From positions 43,655 to 107,654 of the forward strand of contig NZ_JOII01000026.1 of NCBI RefSeq assembly GCF_000719955.1: 64,000 nt of DNA, in the 5' to 3' direction. Positions within the stretch are counted from its first letter, which is position 1; each line of letters opens with the position of its first letter. The position numbers and the translations under genes are program-made. This stretch comes from Streptomyces albidoflavus. Its GTDB lineage: Bacteria; Actinomycetota; Actinomycetes; Streptomycetales; Streptomycetaceae. The notes under the pieces are model-generated. The model was not told where the DNA came from and did no database searches. It was given only the letters and a program-made list of their open reading frames with translations. Positions 1 to 8,209 of this stretch are shown one piece after another.

Positions 1-1
1 C

Positions 2-700
2 GTCTCCGGCGGCACCGGCAGCGGGAAGACCACCCTGCTCAACGCCCTCTCCGGCCTCATCCCCGGCCACGAGCGCATCATCACCATCGAGGACTCCGCC
101 GAACTCCAGCTCCAGCAGGCCCACGTGGTACGCCTCGAATCCCGCCCCGCCAACGTCGAGGGCAAGGGCCACATCACCATCCGCGACCTCGTCCGCAACT
201 CCCTGCGGATGCGCCCCGACCGCATCATCGTCGGCGAGGTCCGCGGCGGCGAGACCCTCGACATGCTCCAGGCCATGTCCACCGGCCACGACGGCTCGCT
301 CGCCACCGTCCACGCCAACAGCGCCGAGGACGCCCTGATGCGGCTCCAGACGCTCGGCTCCATGGCCGAGGTGCAGATCCCCTTCGAGGCGCTCCGCGAC
401 CAGATCAACTCCGCCGTCGACGTCGTCGTCCAGCTCAGCCGCGCCGCCGACGGCTCCCGCCGCCTCGCCGAGATCGCCGTCCTCGTCTCGCACGGCCGTG
501 AGCCCTTCCGCATCGCCACCGTCTCCCGCCACCACCCCGGCCCCCCGGGCCCGGACCGCGCCGCCCCGGGCTGGTTCGAACACCTCCCGCTGCCCCGCCC
601 CGTCGCCGACCGCCTCCACCTCGCCGGAGAGGGCGTACCCCCCGCCTTCGGCGTCACCGACACCGCCGACCCCGCCCACGTCCGAGAGGCGCTGGCATGA
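2..700 (+). CDS. TadA/CpaF-type secretion ATPase, 5' truncated by window edge
   Basis: The hexameric ATPase of this family powers assembly of Flp/Tad pili or related secretion at the inner face of the membrane. The reading frame is open from base 2 and enters directly at the Walker A loop (GGTGSGKTT), followed by an acidic [10 protein letters not shown] segment, an arginine-rich [14 protein letters not shown]alker B/Asp-box region and the HANS motif ([14 protein letters not shown]). The N-terminal domain lies outside the window, so only about 232 residues are visible. The stop TGA overlaps the start of the next gene (ATGA at 697-700), which indicates translational coupling with the TadB-like gene. 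Family assignment is certain; the substrate is not visible. Confidence 0.93.
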   Translation, partial: VSGGTGSGKTTLLNALSGLIPGHERIITIEDSAELQLQQAHVVRLESRPANVEGKGHITIRDLVRNSLRMRPDRIIVGEVRGGETLDMLQAMSTGHDGSLATVHANSAEDALMRLQTLGSMAEVQIPFEALRDQINSAVDVVVQLSRAADGSRRLAEIAVLVSHGREPFRIATVSRHHPGPPGPDRAAPGWFEHLPLPRPVADRLHLAGEGVPPAFGVTDTADPAHVREALA

Positions 701-1632
701 CCGACCCCACCCGCCTCGCCCTCGGCGCCGCCCTGCTCTGCCTGCTGCTCGCCGTGGCCGGCGTCCACGTGTACGCCTCCGGGCGCGCCCAGCGCCAGGC
801 CCTGGTCGACCGGCTCTCGGCCACCTCCGCGCCCCCCGCCGGACGCGGCCGCCGCTTCACCGGCATCGACCGCCGGGTCCGCCGCACCCGCCTCGGCCGG
901 GACCTCTCGCTGCGCCTCTCCGCCACCGGACTCGACGTCACCGTCGGCGAGTTCACCGTCTACGCCCTCGCCGCCACCGCCGCCCTGTGGCTGATCGCCA
1001 CGGCGGCCCTCGCCCCCTTCTTCGGGCCGATCGCCGCCCTGGCCGCCGCCTGGGGCGCCGTCGTCTTCCTCAACTGGCAGCGCCAGAAGCGCATCGAGGC
1101 GTTCATCAACCAGCTCCCCGACGTGGCCCGGCTCCTCGCCAACGCCACCGCCGCCGGCCTCGCCCTGCGCACCGCCCTCGCCATGGCCGCCGAAGAGCTG
1201 GAGGCTCCGGCGGGCGAGGAACTGTCCCGCGTAGCGGACCAGTTGGCGCTGGGAAGGTCGGTCGACGCCGCCCTCGGCGAACTCGCCGAACGGCTCCCCT
1301 CCCGCGAGCTGGTCGTCCTCGTCACCACCCTGGTCCTCTCCAACCAGGCCGGCGGCACCGTCGTCTCCTCGCTGCGCAACCTCACCGCCACCCTGGAGGA
1401 GCGCAAGGAGACCCGCCGCGAGGTCCGCACCATGCTCTCCGAGGTGCACGCCACCGCGCTCACCGTGCCCGCCCTCGGCCTCGGCTCGCTGCTGCTCATC
1501 AACTCGCAGAACGAGGGCGCCCTCGCCCGCGTCACCGGCTCCGCCCTCGGCCAGATCCTCATCCTGATCGCACTCGGCCTGTACGCGGTCGGCTTCCTCG
1601 TCATCCGCCGCCTCGGAAAGATCGAGGTCTGA
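697..1632 (+). CDS. TadB-like type II secretion F family membrane protein
   Basis: This is an inner-membrane platform protein that partners the TadA ATPase. The 311-residue product starts with one membrane helix (residues about 5-25), a basic stretch rich in RR, two further helices near residues 85-125, the soluble GspF-type domain ([17 protein letters not shown], then a conserved [19 protein letters not shown] segment) and a pair of C-terminal helices, ending [10 protein letters not shown]. Length and topology fit TadB. The ATG overlaps the tadA stop by four bases and the tadC-like GTG follows its own stop by two bases, so the three form one operon. Confidence 0.9.
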   Translation: MTDPTRLALGAALLCLLLAVAGVHVYASGRAQRQALVDRLSATSAPPAGRGRRFTGIDRRVRRTRLGRDLSLRLSATGLDVTVGEFTVYALAATAALWLIATAALAPFFGPIAALAAAWGAVVFLNWQRQKRIEAFINQLPDVARLLANATAAGLALRTALAMAAEELEAPAGEELSRVADQLALGRSVDAALGELAERLPSRELVVLVTTLVLSNQAGGTVVSSLRNLTATLEERKETRREVRTMLSEVHATALTVPALGLGSLLLINSQNEGALARVTGSALGQILILIALGLYAVGFLVIRRLGKIEV

Positions 1633-1634
1633 CC

Positions 1635-2127
1635 GTGCCCACCCTCGCCGCCGGCCCCACGCTCCAGTCCCCGCTGCTGGCGCTCGGCCTCGCCCTGCTC
1701 GCCGCCGCCGCGGTGGCCGCCGCCCTCGCCGCCCTGCGCCTGCTGCGCGGCGAGGCGAAACTCCCCGACGACCTCGCCGTCGCCCTGGAGTCCGGCGCCG
1801 CCCGCGTCTCCACCGCCGAGTCCGCCGTCGACCGGCTCGGCATCCGCTTCGCCCCGCTCGTCCTCCGGCTGATGGGCCCGCGCCGCGTCGACGCCAAACG
1901 CCGCCGCATCGACATGGCCGGCAACCCCGGTGGCCTCACCCTCGACCGGTACGCCGCCCGCCGCTTCGTCTACGGCGTCTTCGGCCTCGTCCTCGGCCTG
2001 GTCTTCCTCACCAACGACTCCACCCTCTTCGCCCTGCTGACCTTCGCCTTCGGCCTCACCGCCGCCGACGCCCTGATCTGGCAGGCGGTCCGCGACCGGC
2101 GCGAGGTCATCGACCGCACCCTCCCCG
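1635..2127 (+). pseudogene. TadC-like gene, only the N-terminal ~164 codons present
   Basis: A GTG two bases after the tadB stop opens a TadC-like product with an N-terminal helix, the conserved [21 protein letters not shown] region, RRFVYG plus two helices, and DRREVIDRTLPD. In intact TadC proteins this LPD is followed by the second GspF domain (about 150 more residues). Here the frame continues into sequence with no resemblance to that domain, and base composition drops abruptly at about 2125. The C-terminal half is therefore missing, either by a genomic deletion or by a contig misjoin. The open frame itself runs on to 2669 but codes for nothing recognisable there. Confidence 0.8.
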
Positions 2128-2394
2128 ATGCTGTCGCTGATGCCGCCGCTGCTGTTCTGCTTCGCGATGATCGCCGGTGCCTTCGCTCCCGGGGTCGCCA
2201 CCGTCTTCTTCCGGTTCCTGGGCCCACTGACGGTCCTGCTGTCCGGAGCCGTCTTCAACGGCCTGCTCGCTCTCAATTCCGACCACGTGCTGTACGTCCT
2301 GCCTCCCCTCGGAGTTCTGATGGCGCCCATGGTGCTGCGCCGCATTCCCCGAGTGCACCCGGACAGCGCGAAGAGAGGGGAGCGGGGCACGTGA
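2128..2394 (+). CDS. Possible 3' end of an unrelated membrane protein gene
   Basis: Immediately right of the tadC break another frame is open and encodes 88 residues with two clear hydrophobic helices (MLSLMPPLLFCFAMIAGAF and FLGPLTVLLSGAVFNGLLAL), a third weaker one (VLYVLPPLGVLMAPMVL) and a basic hydrophilic tail ending PRVHPDSAKRGERGT. It has no ribosome binding site and its open frame extends left into the tadC fragment, so it looks like the tail of a larger membrane protein whose front has been lost at the same junction. I do not recognise the family. Confidence 0.35.
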   Translation: MLSLMPPLLFCFAMIAGAFAPGVATVFFRFLGPLTVLLSGAVFNGLLALNSDHVLYVLPPLGVLMAPMVLRRIPRVHPDSAKRGERGT

Positions 2395-2864
2395 GCGGCG
2401 AGCGCGGAGTGCGGAGAGAGGAAGGGCGTGGAGCCACCGATTCCGCATTGTTATCGAACGGGGCTCGTGGGGTTGTTGGGTTCTCGCGTAGGTTCAGACC
2501 AACGAATTCGCGTCAGCAAAGGCTGTGGCTCCGTGTCCTGTACCGGAGTCTGGCCGCGGCGCGGATCACGGGGCCCGGGGTGTCGTGCGGTGGAGGGGGC
2601 CGCGCGACATGCCCGCCCGGCCTCCGCTCCGGTCCGGATACGTCAAGTCGAGGACCGCAGCCGACGTAACCCGTGCGGGTGGAGCGCGTCCCACCCCGCA
2701 CTCGTGCCCCACGTGCCCCACGGGCCGGGAAATCCGCCGGTGGGAGGGGTCATGCCGCTCCGGGCGGGGCTCCCCGGTGTGTCGCTGGGCAACTCCGGAG
2801 CGTAATTTTTCTGCCGGAATGCACGCAGCATCACTTACGAAGGGTTATGGTGGAAACCCCCCCT
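2395..2864. other. Non-coding or decayed stretch of lower GC
   Basis: About 470 bases with no supported gene. The first 150 bases are noticeably less GC-rich than the surroundings (for example around 2440-2520) and contain stop codons in every frame. Reading frames that span it have the proline/arginine-rich composition of GC-rich noise. It may be flanking sequence of the lost membrane protein gene. Confidence 0.5.
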
Positions 2865-2907
2865 CGGGCCGGTCCGTAACCCCCCCCACGGACCGGCCCG
2901 CTTTCTT
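2865..2907 (+). terminator. Hairpin terminator, 13-bp perfect arms
   Basis: Arms 2865-2877 and 2888-2900 are exact reverse complements around a C-rich 10-base loop, followed by CTTTCTT. It would stop transcripts coming from the left. Confidence 0.75.
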
Positions 2908-2935
2908 GGGTACGGCGTGCACCGCCCGTACCGCG

Positions 2936-2977
2936 AAGGGCGCCCCTCCCCGAAGGACTCGGTGGAGGGGCGCCCTT
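2936..2977. terminator. Bidirectional hairpin, 14-bp perfect arms
   Basis: Arms 2936-2949 and 2964-2977 pair perfectly with a 14-base loop. It lies 10 bases beyond the stop of the minus-strand aldo/keto reductase, as expected for its terminator, and could also act on plus-strand transcripts. Confidence 0.8.
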
Positions 2978-2987
2978 TCCGCTGTGC

Positions 2988-4025
2988 TCAGCTCCGGTCG
3001 GCCCAGATGTTGGTGCCCGGTGTCGAGACGGCGAAGGAGTCGATCTCCCGCAGCTCCTCGTCGGTGAGCGGCGGGCCCGAGAGCGCGGCCACGTTCTGCT
3101 CCACCTGGCGCGGGCTGGAGGCGCCGATCAGCGCCGACGTCATCCGCGGGTCCCGCAGCACCCAGCTCAGCGCCAGCTGCGCCAGCGACTGGCCGCGTTG
3201 GGCGGCGATGTCGTTGAGGCCGTTGAGCCGGCGGGTGACCTCGTCCGAGAGGAGGTTCGGGTCGAGCGACTTGCCCTGGGTGGCGCGCGAGCCCTCCGGG
3301 ATGCCCTTCAGGTACTTGTCCGTCAGCAGCCCCTGCGCCAGCGGCACGAAGGAGATGCAGCCCATGCCGGCCGCCTCCAGCGTGTCCAGCAGGCCGTCGT
3401 CCTCGGTCCAGCGGTTGATCATGGAGTACGAGGGCTGGTGGATCAGCGGGCGCACCCCCATCTCGCGCAGGATGCGGGCGGCCTCGGCGGTCTGCTCGCT
3501 GTTGTAGGAGGAGACGCCGACGTAGAGCGCCTTGCCCTGCTGCACCGCGCTGGCCAGCGCGCCCATCGTCTCCTCCAGGGGAGTCTCCGGGTCGAAGCGG
3601 TGCGAGTAGAAGATGTCGACGTAGTCGGTGCCCATCCGCTTCAGCGAGGCGTCGAGCGAGGAGAGCAGGTACTTGCGCGAACCCCACTCGCCGTACGGGC
3701 CCGGGCGCATCAGGTAGCCGGCCTTGGTGGAGAGGACCAGCTCGTCGCGGTACGGGGCGAAGTCCTGCGCCAGGAGCTTGCCGAAGTTCAGCTCCGCCGA
3801 GCCGGGCGGCGGGCCGTAGTTGTTGGCCAGGTCGAAGTGGGTGATGCCCAGGTCGAAGGCGCGGCGCAGGATCGCGCGCTGGGAGTCGAGGGAGCGGTCG
3901 TCGCCGAAGTTGTGCCACAGCCCCAGGGAGATCGCCGGGAGCTTGAGGCCGCTGTGGCCCGTGCGCCGGTACTCCATGGAGTCGTAGCGGTCGGCCGCGG
4001 CGGTGTACGCAGACGTGTCGGTCAT
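2988..4025 (-). CDS. Aldo/keto reductase, YghZ/L-glyceraldehyde 3-phosphate reductase type
   Basis: An NADPH-dependent cytosolic oxidoreductase of the AKR superfamily, 345 residues. The catalytic tetrad is visible as Asp and Tyr in FDLANNYG, Lys in LVLSTKAGY and His in IFYSHRFD. The N-terminal MEYRRTGHSGLKLPAISLGLWHNFG and the PGPYGEWGSRKYLL loop match the YghZ/Gpr subgroup, which reduces small aldehydes such as L-glyceraldehyde 3-phosphate and methylglyoxal in E. coli. I chose the ATG at 4025, since upstream in-frame codons are arginine-rich noise. It is monocistronic, divergent from the prenyltransferase gene. Confidence 0.92.
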   Translation of the reverse strand: MTDTSAYTAAADRYDSMEYRRTGHSGLKLPAISLGLWHNFGDDRSLDSQRAILRRAFDLGITHFDLANNYGPPPGSAELNFGKLLAQDFAPYRDELVLSTKAGYLMRPGPYGEWGSRKYLLSSLDASLKRMGTDYVDIFYSHRFDPETPLEETMGALASAVQQGKALYVGVSSYNSEQTAEAARILREMGVRPLIHQPSYSMINRWTEDDGLLDTLEAAGMGCISFVPLAQGLLTDKYLKGIPEGSRATQGKSLDPNLLSDEVTRRLNGLNDIAAQRGQSLAQLALSWVLRDPRMTSALIGASSPRQVEQNVAALSGPPLTDEELREIDSFAVSTPGTNIWADRS

Positions 4026-4391
4026 GGTCACGAAAGTACGCCAGGGGCGCCGGTTCTTCCGAAGGAGTTCCTTCCGCTTGTCCGGAAGGGCCAGTTGGGG
4101 CCCGTCGGCCGGGCCCGCGGCCCCACCGCACCCCCGGGGCGCGGTGCTATCGTCTCCACGGCGAACCCGGCGCATCCCGACGCGGCCACGCACCGCGCGG
4201 AGCGAGAAGCAGGCCCGCGCCACCTCTCCGGAACGTCCCCCCCATCGTCAGTGGGCGGAGCCGTGTCCGCCGGGACGAGCAGCCCGCTTCCGCGGGCAGG
4301 AGCGGCGACCAACCCGACGACGGACCCGGACGGCACAGCGATAGTGTGGCGGCTTCGGTGACCGGTCGATCCCAGGAGGGGCTGAACAGAC
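4026..4391. promoter_or_regulatory. Divergent promoter region, aldo/keto reductase and prenyltransferase
   Basis: 366 bases between divergent starts. It must carry both promoters; I see no strong consensus boxes. The only clear signal is the AGGAGG ribosome binding site at 4374-4379 in front of the prenyltransferase GTG. Confidence 0.5.
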
Positions 4392-5153
4392 GTGAATCTG
4401 CGCGACCTGGTGTACAAACTCTACGCACGCCGGGTGGAAGGCCGCCTCGATCACGACCAGGTCCCCGGACACATCGGGGTCATCCTCGACGGCAACCGGC
4501 GCTGGGCCAAGGCGTCCGGCGGCACCACGGCGCAGGGCCACCGGGCGGGCGCCGACAAGATCACCGAGTTCCTGGGCTGGTGCGCCGAGACCAAGGTGCG
4601 CGTCGTCACCCTGTGGATGCTCTCCACCGACAACTTCGACCGGCCCGAGTCCGAGCTGACCCCGCTCCTCGGCATCATCGAGGACTCGGTACGCGGCCTC
4701 GCCGCCGACGGCCGCTGGCGCGTCCACCACGTCGGCACCCTGGACATGCTCCCCGACCGGACCCGCACCGTCCTCAAGGAGGCGGAGGAGGCCACCGCCG
4801 CCAACCAGGGGATACTGGTCAACGTCGCCGTCGGCTACGGCGGCCGCCAGGAGATCGCCGACGCGGTCCGCTCGCTCCTCCTCGACCACGCCGAGCGCGG
4901 CACCTCCTTCGAGGAGCTGGCCGAGACCGTCTCCATCGACTCCATCTCGGAGCACCTCTACACCCGCGGGCAGCCCGACCCGGACCTCGTCATCCGCACC
5001 AGCGGCGAGCAGCGCCTCTCCGGCTTCATGCTCTGGCAGAGCGCCCATTCGGAGTACTACTTCTGCGAGGTCTTCTGGCCCGCCTTCCGCAAGGTCGACT
5101 TCCTGCGGGCGCTGCGCGACTACGCGTACCGCAACCGCCGCTTCGGCGGCTGA
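4392..5153 (+). CDS. Short cis-prenyltransferase (isoprenyl diphosphate synthase, UppS family)
   Basis: This enzyme condenses isopentenyl diphosphate onto an allylic diphosphate in cis to make polyprenyl diphosphates for cell-wall lipid carriers. The 253-residue product has the diphosphate-binding P-loop with catalytic Asp (GHIGVILDGNRRWA), the LWMLSTDNFDRPESEL region and the C-terminal RTSGEQRLSGFMLWQSAHSEYYF motif with its IPP-binding arginines. The STDN form, rather than STEN, resembles what I recall of the mycobacterial short-chain Z-farnesyl enzyme Rv1086 more than the main UppS, but product length cannot be told from sequence. The GTG start has AGGAGG 12 bases upstream. A second UppS elsewhere in the genome is likely. 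Confidence 0.92.
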   Translation: MNLRDLVYKLYARRVEGRLDHDQVPGHIGVILDGNRRWAKASGGTTAQGHRAGADKITEFLGWCAETKVRVVTLWMLSTDNFDRPESELTPLLGIIEDSVRGLAADGRWRVHHVGTLDMLPDRTRTVLKEAEEATAANQGILVNVAVGYGGRQEIADAVRSLLLDHAERGTSFEELAETVSIDSISEHLYTRGQPDPDLVIRTSGEQRLSGFMLWQSAHSEYYFCEVFWPAFRKVDFLRALRDYAYRNRRFGG

Positions 5154-5513
5154 CGCCCCCCTCCGCGCCACTCGGACTCCCGGTCCCGGATCTCCCTCCG
5201 GCACCGGGAGTTCATCCTTGTGCGTGACACCACCACGCATGGCGCGGCGGCAAGGAGGGAATATCACTGCCAGGCCGGCGCCCGGGCAGTGCAGGGGCGG
5301 GCGTCGGAGCTCAGCGGGCGGCCCGGCCGCCCGCCCGGGAGGCCCTTTGCACCACCTCGACCGAGCCCTCGGCACGGACGGAGCGGAGGGCCGGAGCCCG
5401 GCCCGCGCAGGGGCCGAGCCCGGCCCGTCCTCCTCCCCGGGACACCTCCGTCCCCGGGGAGGCCCCCGCGACCCCGTCGCACCCCGACCTCATCCGAGGG
5501 GGTACGTCCTTCC
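5154..5513. other. Intergenic region before phoH, with a hairpin and a doubtful small frame
   Basis: 360 bases. The first part carries the prenyltransferase terminator. From 5218 a 100-codon GTG frame runs to a TGA at 5518-5520 that overlaps the phoH start, but its product is almost only Gly, Pro, Arg and Ala, so it may be chance (see findings). Confidence 0.5.
5176..5211 (+). terminator. Hairpin terminator after the prenyltransferase gene
   Basis: Nine-base perfect arms at 5176-5184 and 5203-5211, 22 bases after the stop codon, without a strong T run. Confidence 0.6.
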
Positions 5514-6836
5514 GTGGTGACCAGCTCAAAGCGCCGCATGCCCGACAGGCGCACCTACGTTCTCGACACCAGCGTGCTGCTGGCCGATCCGAACGCCATG
5601 ATCCGTTTCGACGAGCACGAAGTGGTGCTCCCGATCGTCGTGGTCACGGAACTGGAGGCCAAGAGGCACCACCCGGAACTCGGGTACTTCGCCCGCCAGG
5701 CCCTGCGCCTGCTGGACGACTTCCGGGTCCGTTACGGCCGGCTCGACGCCCCCATCCCGCTCGGGGACCTCGGCGGCAGCCTCCGTGTCGAGCTGAACCA
5801 CTCCGACCCGGGAGTCCTGCCCGCCGGATACCGCCTGGGGGACAACGACTCACGCATCCTCGCCGTCGCCCGGAACCTCCAGGCCGAGGGATTCGACGTC
5901 ACCGTCGTCTCCAAGGACCTGCCACTGCGCATCAAGGCGTCGTCGGTCGGTCTGCTCGCCGAGGAGTACCGGGCGGAGCTGGCCATCACCGACTCCGGCT
6001 GGACCGGGATGGCCGAGCTGACCCTCTCCGGCGAACAGGTCGACCTCCTCTTCGAGCAGGACACCCTGCTCGTCCCGGAGGCCGCCGAGCTGCCGGTGCA
6101 CACCGGGCTCACCATCCAGTCCGAGCGCGGCAAGGCGCTCGGGCGGGTCACCGAGACCGGCGAGGTACGCCTGGTCCGGGGCGACCGGGAGGCGTTCGGC
6201 ATCCACGGCCGCAGCGCCGAGCAGCGGATCGCGCTGGACCTGCTCCTCGATCCGGAGATCGGCATCATCTCGATGGGCGGCCGGGCCGGCACCGGCAAAT
6301 CGGCGCTGGCGCTCTGCGCCGGACTGGAGGCGGTGCTGGAGCGCGGCCAGCACAAGAAGGTGATGGTCTTCCGGCCGCTGTACGCCGTCGGCGGGCAGGA
6401 GCTCGGCTTCCTGCCGGGCAGCGAGGCCGAGAAGATGGGCCCCTGGGCGCAGGCGGTCTTCGACACCCTCTCGGCCGTCACCACCCGCGAGGTCATCGAG
6501 GAGGTCGTGGCCCGCGGCATGCTGGAGGTGCTGCCGCTCACCCACATCCGCGGCCGCTCCCTGCACGACGCCTTCGTCATCGTCGACGAGGCCCAGTCCC
6601 TGGAGCGGAACGTCCTGCTGACCGTCCTGTCCCGGATCGGGGCCGACTCCCGGGTCGTCCTCACCCACGACGTCGCCCAGCGCGACAACCTGCGGGTCGG
6701 GCGGTACGACGGCGTGGTGGCCGTGGTGGAGAAGCTGAAGGGGCACCCGCTCTTCGCCCATGTGACGCTGACCCGCTCCGAGCGCTCCCGGATCGCCGCC
6801 CTGGTGACCGAGCTGCTGGAGGACGGCCAGCTGTGA
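5514..6836 (+). CDS. PIN-PhoH fusion ATPase (PhoH2 type)
   Basis: Cytosolic ATPase with an RNase-type PIN domain. The N-terminal PIN domain (about residues 8-150) begins [18 protein letters not shown] and keeps acidic metal ligands in VTELEAK and GDNDSRIL. The C-terminal PhoH ATPase (about 230-440) has Walker [15 protein letters not shown] and Walker [12 protein letters not shown]. In mycobacteria PhoH2 proteins of this architecture unwind and cut RNA and are paired with a small upstream gene. At 440 residues the length is normal. Two tandem GTG codons (5514, 5517) are possible starts; GAGGGGG at 5496-5502 fits 5514 best. Confidence 0.93.
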   Translation: MVTSSKRRMPDRRTYVLDTSVLLADPNAMIRFDEHEVVLPIVVVTELEAKRHHPELGYFARQALRLLDDFRVRYGRLDAPIPLGDLGGSLRVELNHSDPGVLPAGYRLGDNDSRILAVARNLQAEGFDVTVVSKDLPLRIKASSVGLLAEEYRAELAITDSGWTGMAELTLSGEQVDLLFEQDTLLVPEAAELPVHTGLTIQSERGKALGRVTETGEVRLVRGDREAFGIHGRSAEQRIALDLLLDPEIGIISMGGRAGTGKSALALCAGLEAVLERGQHKKVMVFRPLYAVGGQELGFLPGSEAEKMGPWAQAVFDTLSAVTTREVIEEVVARGMLEVLPLTHIRGRSLHDAFVIVDEAQSLERNVLLTVLSRIGADSRVVLTHDVAQRDNLRVGRYDGVVAVVEKLKGHPLFAHVTLTRSERSRIAALVTELLEDGQL

Positions 6837-6948
6837 CGGCGGGGCCGACCGGGTGACCTAAGCCGCCTGAACCGGGGCGAGTTGGGCGTTCGGGTGGCGC
6901 AGTCGTAGGCCATTTGATCGGTACGTCCGAAAAGTATGACCGGTGGTA
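6837..6948. other. Intergenic segment after phoH
   Basis: 112 bases between the phoH stop and the large hairpin. AT-richer around 6910-6940, so it may contain a promoter reading right, but no spacing-correct -35/-10 pair stands out. Confidence 0.35.
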
Positions 6949-6996
6949 CAAAGCGCCGTCGGGGAAGGCCAAGCAGCCTAGCCCGACGGCGCTTTG
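6949..6996. terminator. Long hairpin, 15-bp perfect arms
   Basis: Arms 6949-6963 and 6982-6996 match perfectly. The 18-base loop itself contains a short AGGC/GCCT pairing that lengthens the stem. It can terminate phoH transcripts, or form the first stem of the leader of the next gene. Confidence 0.7.
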
Positions 6997-7327
6997 CTGC
7001 GCGCACGTTTCCAGAAACCCCGTGGGGCAAACAACGTGTGAGCTTAAACACGCGGGAGAGAATTGCCTTGCGGCGGGGGCGTCCGGCAGAGTCTTGCTCC
7101 TGTCAGGCCCCGCATACGGCAACGCGGTACCCCTAGCAGTACCAAGTAGGTCGAGAACTCCATAGAGACGCCGTATGCCACCCGAGCAGAACGGGGCGCT
7201 CCTCGCTTGCGCGAGGCAGCCCTGTCGGGTCCGTGCTTCCCGTGACCACGTTCGAGCGGAAGCCAGCGCCAAGGGCACGATTGCGTCCGCGAGGTCACCC
7301 ATGCGGACGACGCTGGAAGGAAACCGT
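6997..7327 (+). promoter_or_regulatory. Long, apparently structured leader of the SLT transglycosylase gene
   Basis: About 330 bases without a gene, in front of a secreted cell-wall hydrolase. Several complementary pairs are nested: 7112-7120 with 7170-7178 (9 bp) enclosing 7126-7130 with 7139-7143 (5 bp), and 7201-7206 with 7211-7216 (6 bp). This suggests a folded 5' untranslated RNA. In Streptomyces many cell-wall hydrolase genes carry a ydaO (cyclic-di-AMP) riboswitch, but the conserved ydaO core motifs that I know are not recognisable here, so the class is open. Confidence 0.4.
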
Positions 7328-8038
7328 GTGAGCCGGATCTCGGTCCGGGGATTCGCTGTGGCATCGGCCACGGCGGTCACCACTGTCGGTGCTGTCGTGG
7401 GCGTTGCCTCCGGCGGTGCCCAGCAGCCCGCGAACGACTTCGAGGCAGCCGCAGGCGAGGCGACTCTCCTCGCGGACATCCCGGCGGGCCAGCAGGCCCA
7501 GGTGCAGACCGCGTCGCTGGCCCAGCAGGCCGACGCGCAGTCGATCGCCGCGGATGCCGTGACCAAGAAGGCCGTGGAGGAAGCGGCCCGCAAGGCGGCC
7601 GCCGAGGCGGCCACGGAGAAGAAGGCCGCCGCCGAGAAGGCCGCGGAGCAGGCCGAGCGTGAGGCCAAGGAGCGCAAGGAGGCCGAGGAGAAGGCCAGCC
7701 GCTCCGAGACCCGCGACGCCACCAGCTTCGCCACCCAGTCCTCGTACACGGTCGCCCAGGTGCAGGCCATGGCGCGGCAGATGGTCCCGGCGGACCAGTT
7801 CCAGTGCTTCAGCAACATCGTGAACCACGAGTCCACGTGGAACTACCGGGCCAGCAACCCGTCCTCCGGCGCCTACGGTCTCGTCCAGGCACTGCCCGGC
7901 TCCAAGATGGCCTCGGCCGGAGCCGACTGGCAGACCAACCCGGCCACCCAGATCAAGTGGGGCCTGAACTACATGGACCAGCGCTACGGTTCGCCGTGCG
8001 GCGCCTGGAGCTTCTGGCAGGCCAACAACTGGTACTAG
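7328..8038 (+). CDS. Secreted lytic transglycosylase with SLT domain
   Basis: A secreted peptidoglycan-active enzyme of 236 residues. A signal peptide (residues 1 to about 30, ISVRGFAVASATAVTTVGAVVGVASG) precedes a long Lys/Ala/Glu-rich segment (about residues 80-135, many AAEKKAAEKA-like repeats) that should form a coiled coil or helical stalk. The C-terminal 85 residues are a minimal SLT/lysozyme-fold domain: NHESTWNYRASNPSSGAYGLVQALPG carries the presumed catalytic Glu, and the protein ends with GSPCGAWSFWQANNWY, the Streptomyces-type tail. Start GTG 7328 follows GGAAGG by eight bases; upstream in-frame codons are leader. It is monocistronic. Confidence 0.9.
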   Translation: MSRISVRGFAVASATAVTTVGAVVGVASGGAQQPANDFEAAAGEATLLADIPAGQQAQVQTASLAQQADAQSIAADAVTKKAVEEAARKAAAEAATEKKAAAEKAAEQAEREAKERKEAEEKASRSETRDATSFATQSSYTVAQVQAMARQMVPADQFQCFSNIVNHESTWNYRASNPSSGAYGLVQALPGSKMASAGADWQTNPATQIKWGLNYMDQRYGSPCGAWSFWQANNWY

Positions 8039-8086
8039 GCCCGGCTGCGGACGCCTCACGAGGCCCCGCTCCCGTCAACCTTGCCC

Positions 8087-8116
8087 GGCCCCTCACCGTC
8101 CCTACGGTGAGGGGCC
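8087..8116 (+). terminator. Hairpin terminator of the SLT gene
   Basis: Perfect 13-bp arms at 8087-8099 and 8104-8116 around a four-base loop, 48 bases after the stop. Confidence 0.8.
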
Positions 8117-8209
8117 GCTGCCATGTACGGTCGACTCCGCGTTGTCGGGGCGGCTGGGGGTATCCGCTCCCGACGCGGAACGGGGACGAGGAACGGGGAC
8201 GGGAAGAAC

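Noticed and set aside
2845..4131. Long minus-strand frame (428 codons) overlapping the aldo/keto reductase
   Set aside because: Arg/Gly/Pro-rich product from another frame of the real gene; no motifs, typical GC-rich shadow.
3198..4361. Plus-strand 387-codon frame antisense to the aldo/keto reductase
   Set aside because: Val/Leu/Arg/Gly shadow composition without domains; the minus-strand gene has clear catalytic residues.
6997..7327. ydaO / cyclic-di-AMP riboswitch upstream of the SLT gene
   Set aside because: Expected by context, but the conserved ydaO core sequences could not be found by eye; kept as an unclassified structured leader.
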